Source: an uncultured Oscillibacter sp.
Lineage (GTDB): Bacteria; Bacillota; Clostridia; Oscillospirales; Oscillospiraceae
Assembly: GCA_905200545.1 (NCBI GenBank)
Contig: CAJKKQ010000007.1
Location: 1 to 64,000, forward strand
DNA: 64,000 nt
Reading direction: 5' to 3'
The position numbers and the translations under genes are program-made. Every line of letters begins with the position of its first letter. The stretch's first letter is position 1. The notes below the pieces were generated by a model. It searched no databases. It was not told the origin of the DNA and worked only from the letters and a program-made list of their open reading frames with translations. Below, piece after piece: positions 1-8,987 of the stretch.

Positions 1-567
1 TCTCAGTGGCCCCAGCGCCATGGTGTGGGAGTAGTGTCCACTCTCTCGCTGCGGCGGAGCCTGGCAGTGGAGCTGGTACGCCGGATCACGGCGGAGCGGG
101 GACTGCCGCCGGGCAGTGTCCGGATCGCAGTCACCGCCGGACAGATGACCGGGGAGCTGGTGAAGACGGTGACGGAACTGACTCTTGGGTACCGGTATGT
201 GATGCTGGATGTTCCCTACGGCGGGGAGGAGCTTTGCCGGAGGCTGCGGCGGGAGTACGGCGTGTCGCTGCTGCTCCAGCCATCCCGGGAGCAGCTGGAG
301 GAAGCCCAGGTGTTGGTGTCTTTCGACCAGCGGACGGATCTCACCGGAAACAATGAGGAGGTAGTGGCCCTCTATGAAGGCGCGGAGAGCGCGTTCCCGC
401 CTTTGACGGTGCCTCCGTCTGTGGAGACGCAGCTGCCTGCCGGGGCGGACCGGCTGCAGCTTCTGGCGGCTTTGCGGGGGGCAGGGGCCCTGGCGCCGGG
501 GCAGATCAGCCTCAGCGTTCCCGCGCTTGACATTCTCAAATCCAGCAACTATAATACTACTCTATGA
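1..567 (+). CDS. Unrecognised protein, 5' end cut by the window
   Basis: The reading frame is open from base 1, so the protein starts before the window; the GTG at 25 is only an internal in-frame possibility. About 188 residues are visible, ending at the TGA at 565-567. The visible part looks soluble and mixed alpha/beta, with no membrane segment, no cysteine cluster and no motif I can place in a family. It lies just upstream of greA-lysS on the same strand. A perfect consensus promoter overlaps its last codons, so greA need not depend on this gene's transcript. The C-terminal tail (SSNYNTTL) is AT-rich compared with the rest, which fits the promoter being laid over the coding end. No function assigned. 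Confidence 0.6.
   Translation, partial: SQWPQRHGVGVVSTLSLRRSLAVELVRRITAERGLPPGSVRIAVTAGQMTGELVKTVTELTLGYRYVMLDVPYGGEELCRRLRREYGVSLLLQPSREQLEEAQVLVSFDQRTDLTGNNEEVVALYEGAESAFPPLTVPPSVETQLPAGADRLQLLAALRGAGALAPGQISLSVPALDILKSSNYNTTL
527..555 (+). promoter_or_regulatory. Perfect-consensus sigma-A promoter for greA-lysS
   Basis: TTGACA at 527-532, 17-nt spacer, TATAAT at 550-555. Both hexamers match consensus exactly. It overlaps the 3' end of the upstream coding region and lies about 90 nt before greA. Confidence 0.8.
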
Positions 568-643
568 TAATATAGAATAGGTATGTTCGGGGGTTGAGGA
601 CGCTTCCCCATACTATAAAGAGAACGAGAAAGGACTTGCCAAA

Positions 644-1117
644 ATGGAAAAAGAATACAAAATGAGCGCGGCCCGCGCCCAGGAACTGCAGGAAGAACTC
701 AACTACCTGAAGACCACCCGCTCCGATGAGGTGGCCGAGCAGATCAAAGTGGCCCGCGGCTTCGGCGACCTGAGCGAGAACAGCGAGTACGACGAGGCCA
801 AAAACGAGCAGGGCAAGCTCTACTCCCGCATCGCCGAGCTGGAGGAGATCCTCCAGCACGTGGTGATCGTGGACGAGAGCAACGCCCCCACCAACGTGGT
901 GACCATCGGCTGCAAGGTGACCGTGGTGGACAAGAACGGCAAGGCCATGCCCGCCTATAAGATCGTGGGCTCTCAGGAGGCCGATCCCATGCACGGCATC
1001 ATCTCCGAGGAGTCTCCCTTCGGCAAGGCTCTGCTGGGCGCCAAGGAGGGAGACACCGTGACGGTGGAGGCTCCCCAGGGCGCCATCACCTATACGGTGC
1101 AGAAGATCGAGCGGTAA
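644..1117 (+). CDS. greA: Transcription elongation factor GreA
   Basis: 157 residues, the usual GreA length. GreA binds RNA polymerase in the secondary channel and stimulates cleavage of backtracked transcripts. The N-terminal coiled coil carries the acidic tip motif GDLSENSEYDEAK around residue 43-55, which holds the Asp/Glu pair that coordinates catalytic Mg2+. The C-terminal FKBP-like domain includes the conserved SPFGKALLGAKEGD. An AAAGGA ribosome site precedes the ATG. It is followed after 9 nt by lysS, as in many Clostridia, suggesting one transcript from the consensus promoter at 527-555. A second, more divergent family member is at 40038. Confidence 0.95.
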   Translation: MEKEYKMSAARAQELQEELNYLKTTRSDEVAEQIKVARGFGDLSENSEYDEAKNEQGKLYSRIAELEEILQHVVIVDESNAPTNVVTIGCKVTVVDKNGKAMPAYKIVGSQEADPMHGIISEESPFGKALLGAKEGDTVTVEAPQGAITYTVQKIER

Positions 1118-1126
1118 AGGAGAAGC

Positions 1127-3079
1127 ATGATGTCTGAACAGAAGAACAACCAGCAGGCCCTGGGTGCCGAGCAGGATCTCTCCCAGCAGCGGATCGTCCG
1201 CCGGGAGAAGCTGGCGGCACTGCAGGCGGCAGGTGAGGATCCCTTCCAGGAGACCCGGTTTGACTGGGACACCACCTCCGCTCAGATCAAGGAGAACTTT
1301 GACGCCATGGAAGGCAAGGCCGTGAAGGTGGCCGGCCGTCTCATGAGCAAGCGCGGCATGGGCAAGGTCAGCTTCTGCGACCTCCAGGACCGGGACGGCC
1401 GGATCCAGCTCTACGCCCGTCAGGACGAGATGGACGAGGCGGTCTACAAGAAGTTTAAAAAGTTCGATATCGGTGATATCGTGGGTGTGGACGGCGAGGT
1501 TTTCCGCACCCAGCGGGGCGAGATGAGCGTCCGGGCCAAGAACATCACCCTGCTCTCCAAGTCCCTGCTGCCCCTGCCGGAGAAGTTCCACGGCCTGCAG
1601 GACCGGGAACTGCGGTACCGTCAGCGGTATGTGGACCTGATCGTCAATCCCGATGTCAAGCGCAACTTCGTCATTCGCTCCAAGTTCATCAAGCATGTCC
1701 GTGATTTCCTGGACGGCCGGGGCTTCATGGAAGTGGAGACGCCGGTGCTCAACACCATTTCCGGCGGCGCCACTGCCCGGCCTTTCATCACCCATCACAA
1801 TACCCTGGATATCGACATGTATATGCGCATCGCCACGGAGCTGCCCCTGAAGCGGCTTATTGTAGGCGGGCTGGACCGGGTGTATGAGATCGGCCGCATC
1901 TTCCGCAACGAGGGCATGGACCCCAAGCACAATCCGGAGTTCACCTCCGTGGAGCTGTACCAGGCCTACGCGGATTTCAACGATATGATGGACCTCTTCG
2001 AGGAGCTGCTCTCCTCCGCCGCTAAGAATATCCTGGGTTCCTACCAGGTGGAGTGGCAGGGCGAGCAGATCGACCTGACTCCCGGCTGGCCCCGGATGAC
2101 TATGGCCGATGCCGTTAAGCAGTATGTGGGCATCGACTTCATGTCCATTGACGGCGATGAGGCCGCCTGGGCCGCCGCCAGAGCGGCCGGGGTGGAGCTG
2201 CCGGAGGGCAAGGACGCCACTTGGGGCAATGCCCTGTACGAGTGCTTCGATCAGAAGGTAGAGGAGAAGTTGGTACAGCCCACCTTCATCACTATGCACC
2301 CTGTGGACGTTTCTCCCCTGGCCAAGCGCAGCCCCAAGGATCCCCGGCTCACCGAGCGGTTCGAACTGTTCATCTGCCGCAGCGAGATGGGCAACGCCTT
2401 CTCCGAGCTCAATGACCCCATTGACCAGAAGCAGCGCTTTCAGAAGGAAGTAGAGGCCCGGGCCAAGGGCGACAGCGAGGCCGGGATGATGGACGACGAC
2501 TATATCAACGCCCTGGAGTATGGCCTACCTCCCACGGGCGGTCTGGGCATCGGTATCGACCGGTGCGTCATGCTCCTGACCAATTCCGACACCATCCGGG
2601 AGGTCATTCTCTTCCCGACCATGAAGCCCCTGGATAAGCAGGACGCCGCCAAAAAGGAGGAGTGCCCCGCCCAGGCTGCTCCGGTGTCCGCCAGTGAGCC
2701 CATCGATTTTTCCAAGGTGGAGATCGAGCCCCTGTTTGCGGACTTCGTGGATTTCGAAACCTTCTCCAAGTCCGACTTCCGGGCGGTGAAGGTGAAGGAA
2801 TGCACGGCTGTCCCCAAGTCCAAAAAGCTTTTGAAGTTTGTCCTCAACGACGGCACAGATACAGACCGGGTGATCCTGAGCGGGATCCACGAGTATTATG
2901 AGCCCGAGGAACTGGTTGGGAAGACCCTGATCGCCATTACCAATCTGCCTCCCCGGAAAATGATGGGCATTGATTCCTGCGGCATGATTATCAGCGCCGT
3001 GCATCACGAAGAGGGTGCGGAAAAGCTTCACCTTCTGATGGTGGACGACCACATCCCGGCCGGTGCCAAGCTGTATTAA
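1127..3079 (+). CDS. lysS: Lysyl-tRNA synthetase with C-terminal tRNA-binding domain
   Basis: 650 residues; the usual bacterial class II LysRS is about 490-510. Residues ~1-505 are a standard LysS: N-terminal OB-fold anticodon domain, then the class II core with motif 2 (RIFRNEGMDPKHNPEFT) and motif 3 (GGLGIGIDRCVMLL). A linker rich in Lys, Glu and Ala is followed by ~115 extra residues (SDFRAVKVKECT ... SCGMIISAVHHEE) that match the EMAPII/Trbp111-type OB fold known from the MetRS C-terminus. That domain binds tRNA non-specifically and would raise affinity for tRNA-Lys. This fusion is, to my recollection, found in some Clostridia but not in the textbook enzyme. ATG 1127 and ATG 1130 are adjacent; either could be the start. 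Confidence 0.95.
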   Translation: MMSEQKNNQQALGAEQDLSQQRIVRREKLAALQAAGEDPFQETRFDWDTTSAQIKENFDAMEGKAVKVAGRLMSKRGMGKVSFCDLQDRDGRIQLYARQDEMDEAVYKKFKKFDIGDIVGVDGEVFRTQRGEMSVRAKNITLLSKSLLPLPEKFHGLQDRELRYRQRYVDLIVNPDVKRNFVIRSKFIKHVRDFLDGRGFMEVETPVLNTISGGATARPFITHHNTLDIDMYMRIATELPLKRLIVGGLDRVYEIGRIFRNEGMDPKHNPEFTSVELYQAYADFNDMMDLFEELLSSAAKNILGSYQVEWQGEQIDLTPGWPRMTMADAVKQYVGIDFMSIDGDEAAWAAARAAGVELPEGKDATWGNALYECFDQKVEEKLVQPTFITMHPVDVSPLAKRSPKDPRLTERFELFICRSEMGNAFSELNDPIDQKQRFQKEVEARAKGDSEAGMMDDDYINALEYGLPPTGGLGIGIDRCVMLLTNSDTIREVILFPTMKPLDKQDAAKKEECPAQAAPVSASEPIDFSKVEIEPLFADFVDFETFSKSDFRAVKVKECTAVPKSKKLLKFVLNDGTDTDRVILSGIHEYYEPEELVGKTLIAITNLPPRKMMGIDSCGMIISAVHHEEGAEKLHLLMVDDHIPAGAKLY

Positions 3080-3233
3080 CAAATTCACGTTCAGACCCTG
3101 AACCCCCACACCCTGCGCGGCAGCCAATGGTACCGGGCCTGGCTGCTGCGGGGCACCGGGTGGTCTGCTGGCAGGATGGGAGAGAGATCCCCGGCCCTGC
3201 TGTTTCAAAAAACCAACGAAGGAGGCACCAGCC

Positions 3234-3995
3234 ATGGAGAGCATCACCAGCCGCGCAAACGGGCTGTGTACCCATCTCCGGAAGCTGGCGGCCTCCTCCT
3301 CTTATCGCCGCCGCTGCGGGGAATTCCTGTGCGACAATCCCAAGCTGCTGGAGGAGGCCCTGCTGTGGGGCGGTGATTTGCACACGGTGGTGTGTACGCA
3401 CCCGGAGACGCTGCCCGCCCTGCCGGAGGGCGTCCGAAGAGTGCAGGTGCCGGCGGATGTGATGAAATCCATCTCCCCCACGGAGATGCCCCAAGGGGTT
3501 TTAGCTGTGTGCGGCCTGCTCTCCCGGCCTCTGCCGGAAAAGCTGGAGGGGCGGCGCTACGTGGTGCTGGACGGAGTGCAGGATCCCGGCAATGTGGGTA
3601 CCATCCTCCGTACCGCCGACGCCTTCCATACTGATGGGCTCTTCCTGGTGAACGGCTGCGCAGATCTCTACAACCCCAAGACGGTCCGGGCCACCATGGG
3701 CGCGGTGTTCCGCTGCCCGGTGTGGTCCTGCAAACCGGAGGAGGTTCTGGAGCTGCTGGAGCGCAGCGGCCTTCCTTTGTACGGGGCCGCCCTGCAGGAC
3801 GATACCGCAGACGTTCGGGACGTGGATTACCGCCGGTGTGCCGTGGCCATCGGCAGTGAGGGCCGTGGCCTCTCGGCCCAAATGCTCCAGGGCTGTACCC
3901 GGACGGTGCGCATTCCCATGAGTGCGCACTGCGAATCCCTGAACGCGGCGGCAGCCGCTGCAGTGCTGCTGTGGGAGGCTGCCCGGGGCGATTGA
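3234..3995 (+). CDS. TrmH-family (SPOUT) rRNA 2'-O-methyltransferase
   Basis: 253 residues. It should use S-adenosylmethionine to methylate a ribose 2'-OH in rRNA (RlmB/TsnR-like). The SPOUT knot motifs are clear: motif 1 around DGVQDPGNVGTILRTADAF, motif 2 AIGSEGRGLS, and motif 3 IPMSAHCESLNAAAAAAV with the SLN signature. The N-terminal ~95 residues form the substrate-binding L30e-like domain typical of RlmB-like enzymes. The GAAGGAGG site supports the ATG at 3234. The 154 nt after lysS holds no gene or structure I can name. dprA follows after 16 nt. The exact target nucleotide cannot be read from sequence. Confidence 0.88.
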   Translation: MESITSRANGLCTHLRKLAASSSYRRRCGEFLCDNPKLLEEALLWGGDLHTVVCTHPETLPALPEGVRRVQVPADVMKSISPTEMPQGVLAVCGLLSRPLPEKLEGRRYVVLDGVQDPGNVGTILRTADAFHTDGLFLVNGCADLYNPKTVRATMGAVFRCPVWSCKPEEVLELLERSGLPLYGAALQDDTADVRDVDYRRCAVAIGSEGRGLSAQMLQGCTRTVRIPMSAHCESLNAAAAAAVLLWEAARGD

Positions 3996-4011
3996 GAAGG
4001 GGGAATGTTCC

Positions 4012-5229
4012 GTGTCCGCGCTGAAATACTGGCTGTGGCTGACGGAGCTGCGGGGCCTGCGCAATCAGACCCGGCTGGCCCTGCTGCGCCATTTCGGCTC
4101 CCCGGAGGATATTTTTTACGCCGATGAGGGGGAGATCCTCCTGACGGAGGGGATCACCCGGGATCAGGCCTCCCTTCTGAAAGACCACAGTCTGGATGGG
4201 GCGGATCAGATCCTGGCAGAGTGCCAGCGCCTGGGCTATCAGATTCTCACGCTGCACGACGCTGCCTATCCCGGGCGGCTGGAAAACATTTATGACCCGC
4301 CCTGCGTCCTGTATGTACGGGGACAGATGCCCGCCTTTGACGAGGAGTGCGCCGTGGCGGTGGTGGGCACCCGGGACTGCACGCCCTACGGTGTCTCGGT
4401 GGCGGAGAAGTTTGGCTACGGATTAGCCGCGGGCGGGGCCCTGGTGGTCAGCGGCCTGGCCCGGGGTATTGACTCCGCGGCTCTGAGAGGCGCGCTGCGG
4501 GCCGGGGGACGGACCGCGGCGGTGCTGGGCAATGGACTGGACGTGGTCTATCCCAAAGAAAACCGCTATCTTTATGAAGATGTGGCCGCCGCAGGAGCCC
4601 TGATTTCCGAGTATCCCCCTGGAACAGAGCCGTCCCGGGGACATTTCCCGGTGCGAAACCGGATCCTCTCGGGACTGTGTGCCGCCACGCTGGTGGTGGA
4701 AGCGCCGGAGCGCAGCGGCGCCCTCATCACCGCCAACACCGCCCTGGAACAGGGGCGGGACGTCTACGCGGTGCCCGGGCCCATTGATGCTCCTGCCAGC
4801 CGGGGGTGCAATCAGTTTATCCGGGAGGGCGGTGTCTTGGTGACGGAGCCCTGGGACATTCTGGAGGAGTATGTGGGCCGCTTTCCGGACAAGCTGCGTC
4901 AGGAGGGAGCCCGGAAGAAGCCGGAGGTCCTGGGTTACCAGGCCCGGCAGAAGGAGGAACCCCGGGCGGTGCCGCCCACCTTGGATCTGGCCAAGAGCGA
5001 AGTGGAACTGACGGATGACCAGATTACCCTGCTGCGGGCCATGGGGGAGGAGCCTGCCCTGGTGGACGACCTTATTGAGGCCACCGGCATTCCCACCCGG
5101 CGGGTGCTCTCGGCACTGACCATGCTGGAGATCGACAGCCTGGTGACCCAGCATCCCGGCAAACGGTATGCCCGGGCGGTGACGCTCAGCGGCCTTCCAG
5201 GGGAGCCGGAACAAAACGGTAAGGAATAA
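4012..5229 (+). CDS. dprA: DNA-protecting protein DprA (Smf)
   Basis: 405 residues, GTG start. DprA binds incoming single-stranded DNA and loads RecA in natural transformation; it is widely kept in bacteria not known to be competent. The Rossmann core is visible: VAVVGTRDCTPYG, SGLARGIDSAALRGAL, GNGLDVVYPKEN, ISEYPPGTEPSRGHFPVRN and AYAVPGPI-type sequence near the end of the core. A SAM-like N-terminal region precedes it and a C-terminal winged-helix domain (~residues 320-390) follows. It lies directly upstream of topA, the usual dprA-topA-trmFO order in Bacillota. A compact hairpin (5232-5247) sits between the two genes just before the topA ribosome site. Confidence 0.93.
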   Translation: MSALKYWLWLTELRGLRNQTRLALLRHFGSPEDIFYADEGEILLTEGITRDQASLLKDHSLDGADQILAECQRLGYQILTLHDAAYPGRLENIYDPPCVLYVRGQMPAFDEECAVAVVGTRDCTPYGVSVAEKFGYGLAAGGALVVSGLARGIDSAALRGALRAGGRTAAVLGNGLDVVYPKENRYLYEDVAAAGALISEYPPGTEPSRGHFPVRNRILSGLCAATLVVEAPERSGALITANTALEQGRDVYAVPGPIDAPASRGCNQFIREGGVLVTEPWDILEEYVGRFPDKLRQEGARKKPEVLGYQARQKEEPRAVPPTLDLAKSEVELTDDQITLLRAMGEEPALVDDLIEATGIPTRRVLSALTMLEIDSLVTQHPGKRYARAVTLSGLPGEPEQNGKE

Positions 5230-5259
5230 TCGCGCCCTGCGGGGCGCTTGGAGGTAACT

Positions 5260-7641
5260 ATGGCAAAACACAGCCTGGTCATCGTGGAGTCTCCCGCGAA
5301 GGCCAAGACCATCGGAAAGTATCTGGGCAAGGACTTTGAGGTCAAGGCCTGCATGGGCCACCTGCGGGATCTGCCCAAGAGCACCCTGGGCGTGGATCTG
5401 GAGCATGACTTCGAGCCGGTCTACAAGCCCATCAAGGGAAAAGAAGACATCATCAGCGATCTGAAGAAATCTGCCAAGGCGGCGGACATGGTATATCTTG
5501 CCACCGACCCGGATCGAGAGGGAGAGGCCATTTCCTGGCATTTGAAGCAGCTTTTGGATCTGCCTGACGAGAAGACCCGGCGGGTGACCTTCAACGAGAT
5601 CACCAAGAAGGTGGTGCAGGAGAGCATCCGGGAGCCCCGGGATATCGACCAGGATCTGGTGGATGCCCAGCAGGCCCGCCGCATCCTGGATCGCATCGTG
5701 GGCTATGAGCTCAGCCCACTGCTGTGGAAGAAGATCCGCCGGGGGCTCTCCGCCGGCCGGGTGCAGTCTGTTGCTACCCGTATGGTGGATGACCGGGACC
5801 GGGAGATCGAGGAGTTCCAGCCGGAGGAGTATTGGACGCTGGACGCCAACCTCCTGGGCAATGACGTCAAGAAGATCCCCTTTGCCGCCCGCTATCACGG
5901 GAAGAACGGCAAAAAGGCGGAGCTCAAGTCCGCCTCCGAGGTGGACGCCGTGGTGCATGAGACGGAGAATGCCGCCTTTGTGGTGAAGTCCGTCAAGCGC
6001 ACCGACAAGCAGCGCAGTCCCTCTCCGCCCTTTACCACCTCCACCATGCAGCAGGAGGCGTCCCGGAAGCTCTCCATGACACCCCGGCGCACCATGGCGA
6101 TTGCCCAGCAGCTCTATGAGGGCGTGGACATCGAGGGGGAGGGAACCGTGGGCCTGATCACCTATATGCGTACCGACTCCCTGCGGATTTCTGAGGAGGC
6201 CCTGGCCTCCGTGAAGGAGTTTATCCTGGGCCGGTACGGAGCAGCCTACTATCCCCCTCAGACCCACCGCTACAAGGCCAAGGCCAATGCCCAGGACGCC
6301 CATGAGGCTATCCGCCCCAGCAATGTCAACTGGACGCCGGAGATGCTGAAAAAGGATCTCACCGGCGAGCAGTACCGCCTCTACCGGCTGATTTGGAGCC
6401 GGTATGTGGCCTGCCAGATGGCCAACGCCGTCTACGACAGTGTGGCGGTGGAAATTGAGGCCAACGGCCACAGCTTCCGCTCCAGCTCCTCCAGCCTGAA
6501 ATTCTCCGGCTACACCGCGGTGTACGAGGAGGGCAAGGACGAGGAGAAGGAGGAGAAGGCATCCCCCCTGCCTGCTCTGCAGGAGGGGGAGACCCTGGCT
6601 CTCAAGGATTTCTCCCGTGACCAGCACTTCACCCAGCCCCCCGCCCATTATACCGACGCATCCCTCATCCGGGCCATGGAAGAGCAGGGCATCGGCCGCC
6701 CCTCCACCTATGCGCCCACCGTGTCCACCATCCTGGACCGGGAGTACGTGGTAAAAGAGGGCAAGTACCTGCACATCACCAATCTGGGCCGGGTGGTGAC
6801 AGCCTTGATGAAAGAGCGCTTCAGCGACATTGCGGATCTGAAATTTACCGCCAATATGGAGCAGAAGCTGGACGCCGTGGAAGAGGGGAGAGAACCCTGG
6901 CGGGAGGTCCTGCGGGACTTCTACGGGGAGTTTGACCAGGATCTCAAGCAGGCGGAAAAGGACCTGGAGGGCGTGCGCATCAAGGTGCCCGACGAGGTCA
7001 GCGAGGAGATCTGCCCGGAATGCGGGCGGAACCTGGTGGTCAAATCCGGCCGCTTCGGCCGCTTCCTGGCCTGCCCGGGATATCCGGAGTGCAATTTCAC
7101 CATGCCTCTGGTGGTGGAGATGCCGGGGCGCTGTCCCAAGTGCGGCGGACGCCTTTTGAAGCGCACCGGCACCAGCAAAAAGACCAACAAGCAGTACACC
7201 TATTACTGCTGTGAGCATTTGAACAGCAAGGACGAGGCCGCCAAGTGCGACTTCATGACCTGGGACGTGCCGGTGAAGGACGACTGTCCCGTGTGCGGCC
7301 AGACCATGTTCAAAAAGTCCGGCCGGGGCTTCAAGCGTCCCTTCTGCATCAACCCCGCCTGCAGCAACTTCCTGCCGGAGGAGAAACGGGGTTACCCCAA
7401 GAAAAAGACCGAGGGAGAGGCTCCGGCAGCGGAGACGGTGGAGACTGAGGAAAAGGCACCTGCCAAGAAGACGGTGAAGTCCACAGCCAAGAAAACCACG
7501 GCAACCAAGAAAACAGCCGCCAAGTCCACGGCAAAAAAGACTGCCGCCGCCAAAACGACGGGAACCAAGACCACCACGGCCAAAAAGGCCACAGTGAAAA
7601 AGACGACTTCCAAGAAGACTGCCGAAAATCAGGCGGAGTGA
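5260..7641 (+). CDS. topA: DNA topoisomerase I with lysine-rich H1-like tail
   Basis: 793 residues. Type IA topoisomerase that relaxes negative supercoils. I chose the ATG at 5260 (MAKHSLVIVESPAKAKTIG) because GGAGGT lies just before it; the upstream TTG would sit on that site. The Toprim domain has E10 and the DPDREGE motif; catalytic Tyr302 lies in GLITYMRTDS. Three C-terminal zinc ribbons follow (CPECGRN, CPKCGGR, CPVCGQT, each with a second Cys pair). The last ~80 residues are an unusual repetitive tail of Lys, Thr and Ala (KKT, AKKT, TAKK units) resembling histone H1 C-termini, probably a non-specific DNA or RNA-polymerase contact. trmFO follows 32 nt later. Confidence 0.96.
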   Translation: MAKHSLVIVESPAKAKTIGKYLGKDFEVKACMGHLRDLPKSTLGVDLEHDFEPVYKPIKGKEDIISDLKKSAKAADMVYLATDPDREGEAISWHLKQLLDLPDEKTRRVTFNEITKKVVQESIREPRDIDQDLVDAQQARRILDRIVGYELSPLLWKKIRRGLSAGRVQSVATRMVDDRDREIEEFQPEEYWTLDANLLGNDVKKIPFAARYHGKNGKKAELKSASEVDAVVHETENAAFVVKSVKRTDKQRSPSPPFTTSTMQQEASRKLSMTPRRTMAIAQQLYEGVDIEGEGTVGLITYMRTDSLRISEEALASVKEFILGRYGAAYYPPQTHRYKAKANAQDAHEAIRPSNVNWTPEMLKKDLTGEQYRLYRLIWSRYVACQMANAVYDSVAVEIEANGHSFRSSSSSLKFSGYTAVYEEGKDEEKEEKASPLPALQEGETLALKDFSRDQHFTQPPAHYTDASLIRAMEEQGIGRPSTYAPTVSTILDREYVVKEGKYLHITNLGRVVTALMKERFSDIADLKFTANMEQKLDAVEEGREPWREVLRDFYGEFDQDLKQAEKDLEGVRIKVPDEVSEEICPECGRNLVVKSGRFGRFLACPGYPECNFTMPLVVEMPGRCPKCGGRLLKRTGTSKKTNKQYTYYCCEHLNSKDEAAKCDFMTWDVPVKDDCPVCGQTMFKKSGRGFKRPFCINPACSNFLPEEKRGYPKKKTEGEAPAAETVETEEKAPAKKTVKSTAKKTTATKKTAAKSTAKKTAAAKTTGTKTTTAKKATVKKTTSKKTAENQAE

Positions 7642-7673
7642 TGCCATGACGCGGCGGGAGGGATCAAAGAGAT

Positions 7674-8987
7674 ATGGATATGAATGTAACAGTGATTGGG
7701 GCGGGGCTGGCCGGCAGCGAGTGTGCCTGGCAGCTGGCCCAGCGGGGCGTCCATGTGACGCTCCTGGAAATGAAGCCCCTTAAGCGTACCCCCGCCCATG
7801 TAACGAATCAGTTTGCGGAGCTGTGCTGCTCCAACTCCCTGCGCTCCGACCAGCTGGAAAACGCGGTGGGCCTCTTGAAAGAGGAGATGCGGCGCCTGGG
7901 CTCGTTGATCCTCTCTTGTGCCGATGCCACCCGAGTGGAGGCCGGCGGTGCCCTGGCGGTGGATCGGGAGGGCTTTGCCGCCCTGGTAACGGAGCGGATC
8001 CGCTCCCATCCCAACATCACCGTGGAGGCCCGGGAGGTCACAGAGATCCCGGAGGGGGAGGTAGTCATCGCCTCCGGCCCCCTGACATCCGACACCCTGG
8101 CGCAGCGGCTGCAGACACTGCTGGGGGAGGAGAGCGCCCTGCACTTTTTCGACGCGGCGGCACCGTTGGTGTCCGCCGAGAGCGTGGATATGGACAAGGC
8201 CTGGTTTGGCTCCCGGTACGACCGGGGGACTGCAGATTATGTCAACTGCCCCATGACGGAGGAGGAGTACGATGCCTTCTGGCAGGCCCTCACCACCGCC
8301 CAGGAGGCGGAGGTCCACGGCTTTGAGGACAAGATGGTCTTTGAGGGCTGCATGCCGGTGGAGGTCATGGCCCGCCGGGGACATGATACCTTGTGCTATG
8401 GGCCCTTGAAGCCCCGGGGACTGAAAGATCCCCGCACCGGGAAGGAGCCCTATGCCGTGGTGCAGCTGCGGCGGGACAACGCCGAGGGAAGCGTCTACAA
8501 CCTGGTGGGCTTCCAGACCCATCTGCGCTTTCCGGAACAGCGGCGGGTGTTTTCCATGATCCCCGCCCTTCATGATGCGGAGTTTCTGCGCTACGGCGTC
8601 ATGCACCGCAACACGTTCCTGAATTCCCCCCAGCTGCTGGATCGGTATTACCGGCTTAAAAGTGAGCCCCGGATCTCCTTTGCCGGACAGATGACCGGCG
8701 TGGAGGGGTATGTGGAATCCGCCGCTTCCGGCTTTTTGGTGGGGGTGGAGACTGCCCGGCGGCTGCAGGGCCTTCCGCCGGTGGATTTTCCCCGGGAGAC
8801 GGCCATCGGTGCCCTGGGGCTGTACATTTCCAATCAGTCTATTGCGGCGTTCCAGCCCATGAACATCAATTTCGGCATCATGCCGCCCCTGGACCATCGG
8901 GTCAAGGGCAAGCGCAACAAGAACGCGGAACTGTCGGCGCGGTCCCTGGCCATTATTGAGGAACTGAAAGCGGAGGTATGTCCATGA
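7674..8987 (+). CDS. trmFO: Folate-dependent tRNA (uracil-54) methyltransferase TrmFO
   Basis: 437 residues, family-typical. TrmFO uses 5,10-methylene-tetrahydrofolate and FAD to make m5U54 in the tRNA T-loop. The FAD dinucleotide-binding site is at the N-terminus (VIGAGLAGSECAWQLAQRG), followed by family blocks CCSNSLRSDQLENAVGLLK, FEGCMPVEVMARRG, GFQTHLRFPEQ, FAGQMTGVEGYVESAASG and NINFGIMPP. A GGAGGG site lies about 11 nt before ATG 7674; ATG 7680 is an alternative. It ends in an ATGA overlap with plsX, so translation of the two is probably coupled. Third gene of the dprA-topA-trmFO run. Confidence 0.96.
   Translation: MDMNVTVIGAGLAGSECAWQLAQRGVHVTLLEMKPLKRTPAHVTNQFAELCCSNSLRSDQLENAVGLLKEEMRRLGSLILSCADATRVEAGGALAVDREGFAALVTERIRSHPNITVEAREVTEIPEGEVVIASGPLTSDTLAQRLQTLLGEESALHFFDAAAPLVSAESVDMDKAWFGSRYDRGTADYVNCPMTEEEYDAFWQALTTAQEAEVHGFEDKMVFEGCMPVEVMARRGHDTLCYGPLKPRGLKDPRTGKEPYAVVQLRRDNAEGSVYNLVGFQTHLRFPEQRRVFSMIPALHDAEFLRYGVMHRNTFLNSPQLLDRYYRLKSEPRISFAGQMTGVEGYVESAASGFLVGVETARRLQGLPPVDFPRETAIGALGLYISNQSIAAFQPMNINFGIMPPLDHRVKGKRNKNAELSARSLAIIEELKAEVCP

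Noticed and set aside
3080..3233. Possible small gene or RNA between lysS and the rRNA methyltransferase
   Set aside because: Several short frames exist but none has a ribosome site and protein-like content, and I see no stable hairpin with a T-tract.
5231..5247. GCGCCC/GGGCGC hairpin as a dprA terminator
   Set aside because: No T-run follows, and it lies 4 nt before the topA ribosome site, so it is more likely incidental or a weak translation modulator.
557..7647. Very long open frames on the minus strand (for example 580 and 1,074 codons opposite greA-lysS and dprA-topA)
   Set aside because: They lie opposite strong genes in a GC-rich sequence where the third-codon bias removes stops on the other strand. 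The products are low-complexity (His, Gly, Leu, Val rich), match no family and have no ribosome sites.
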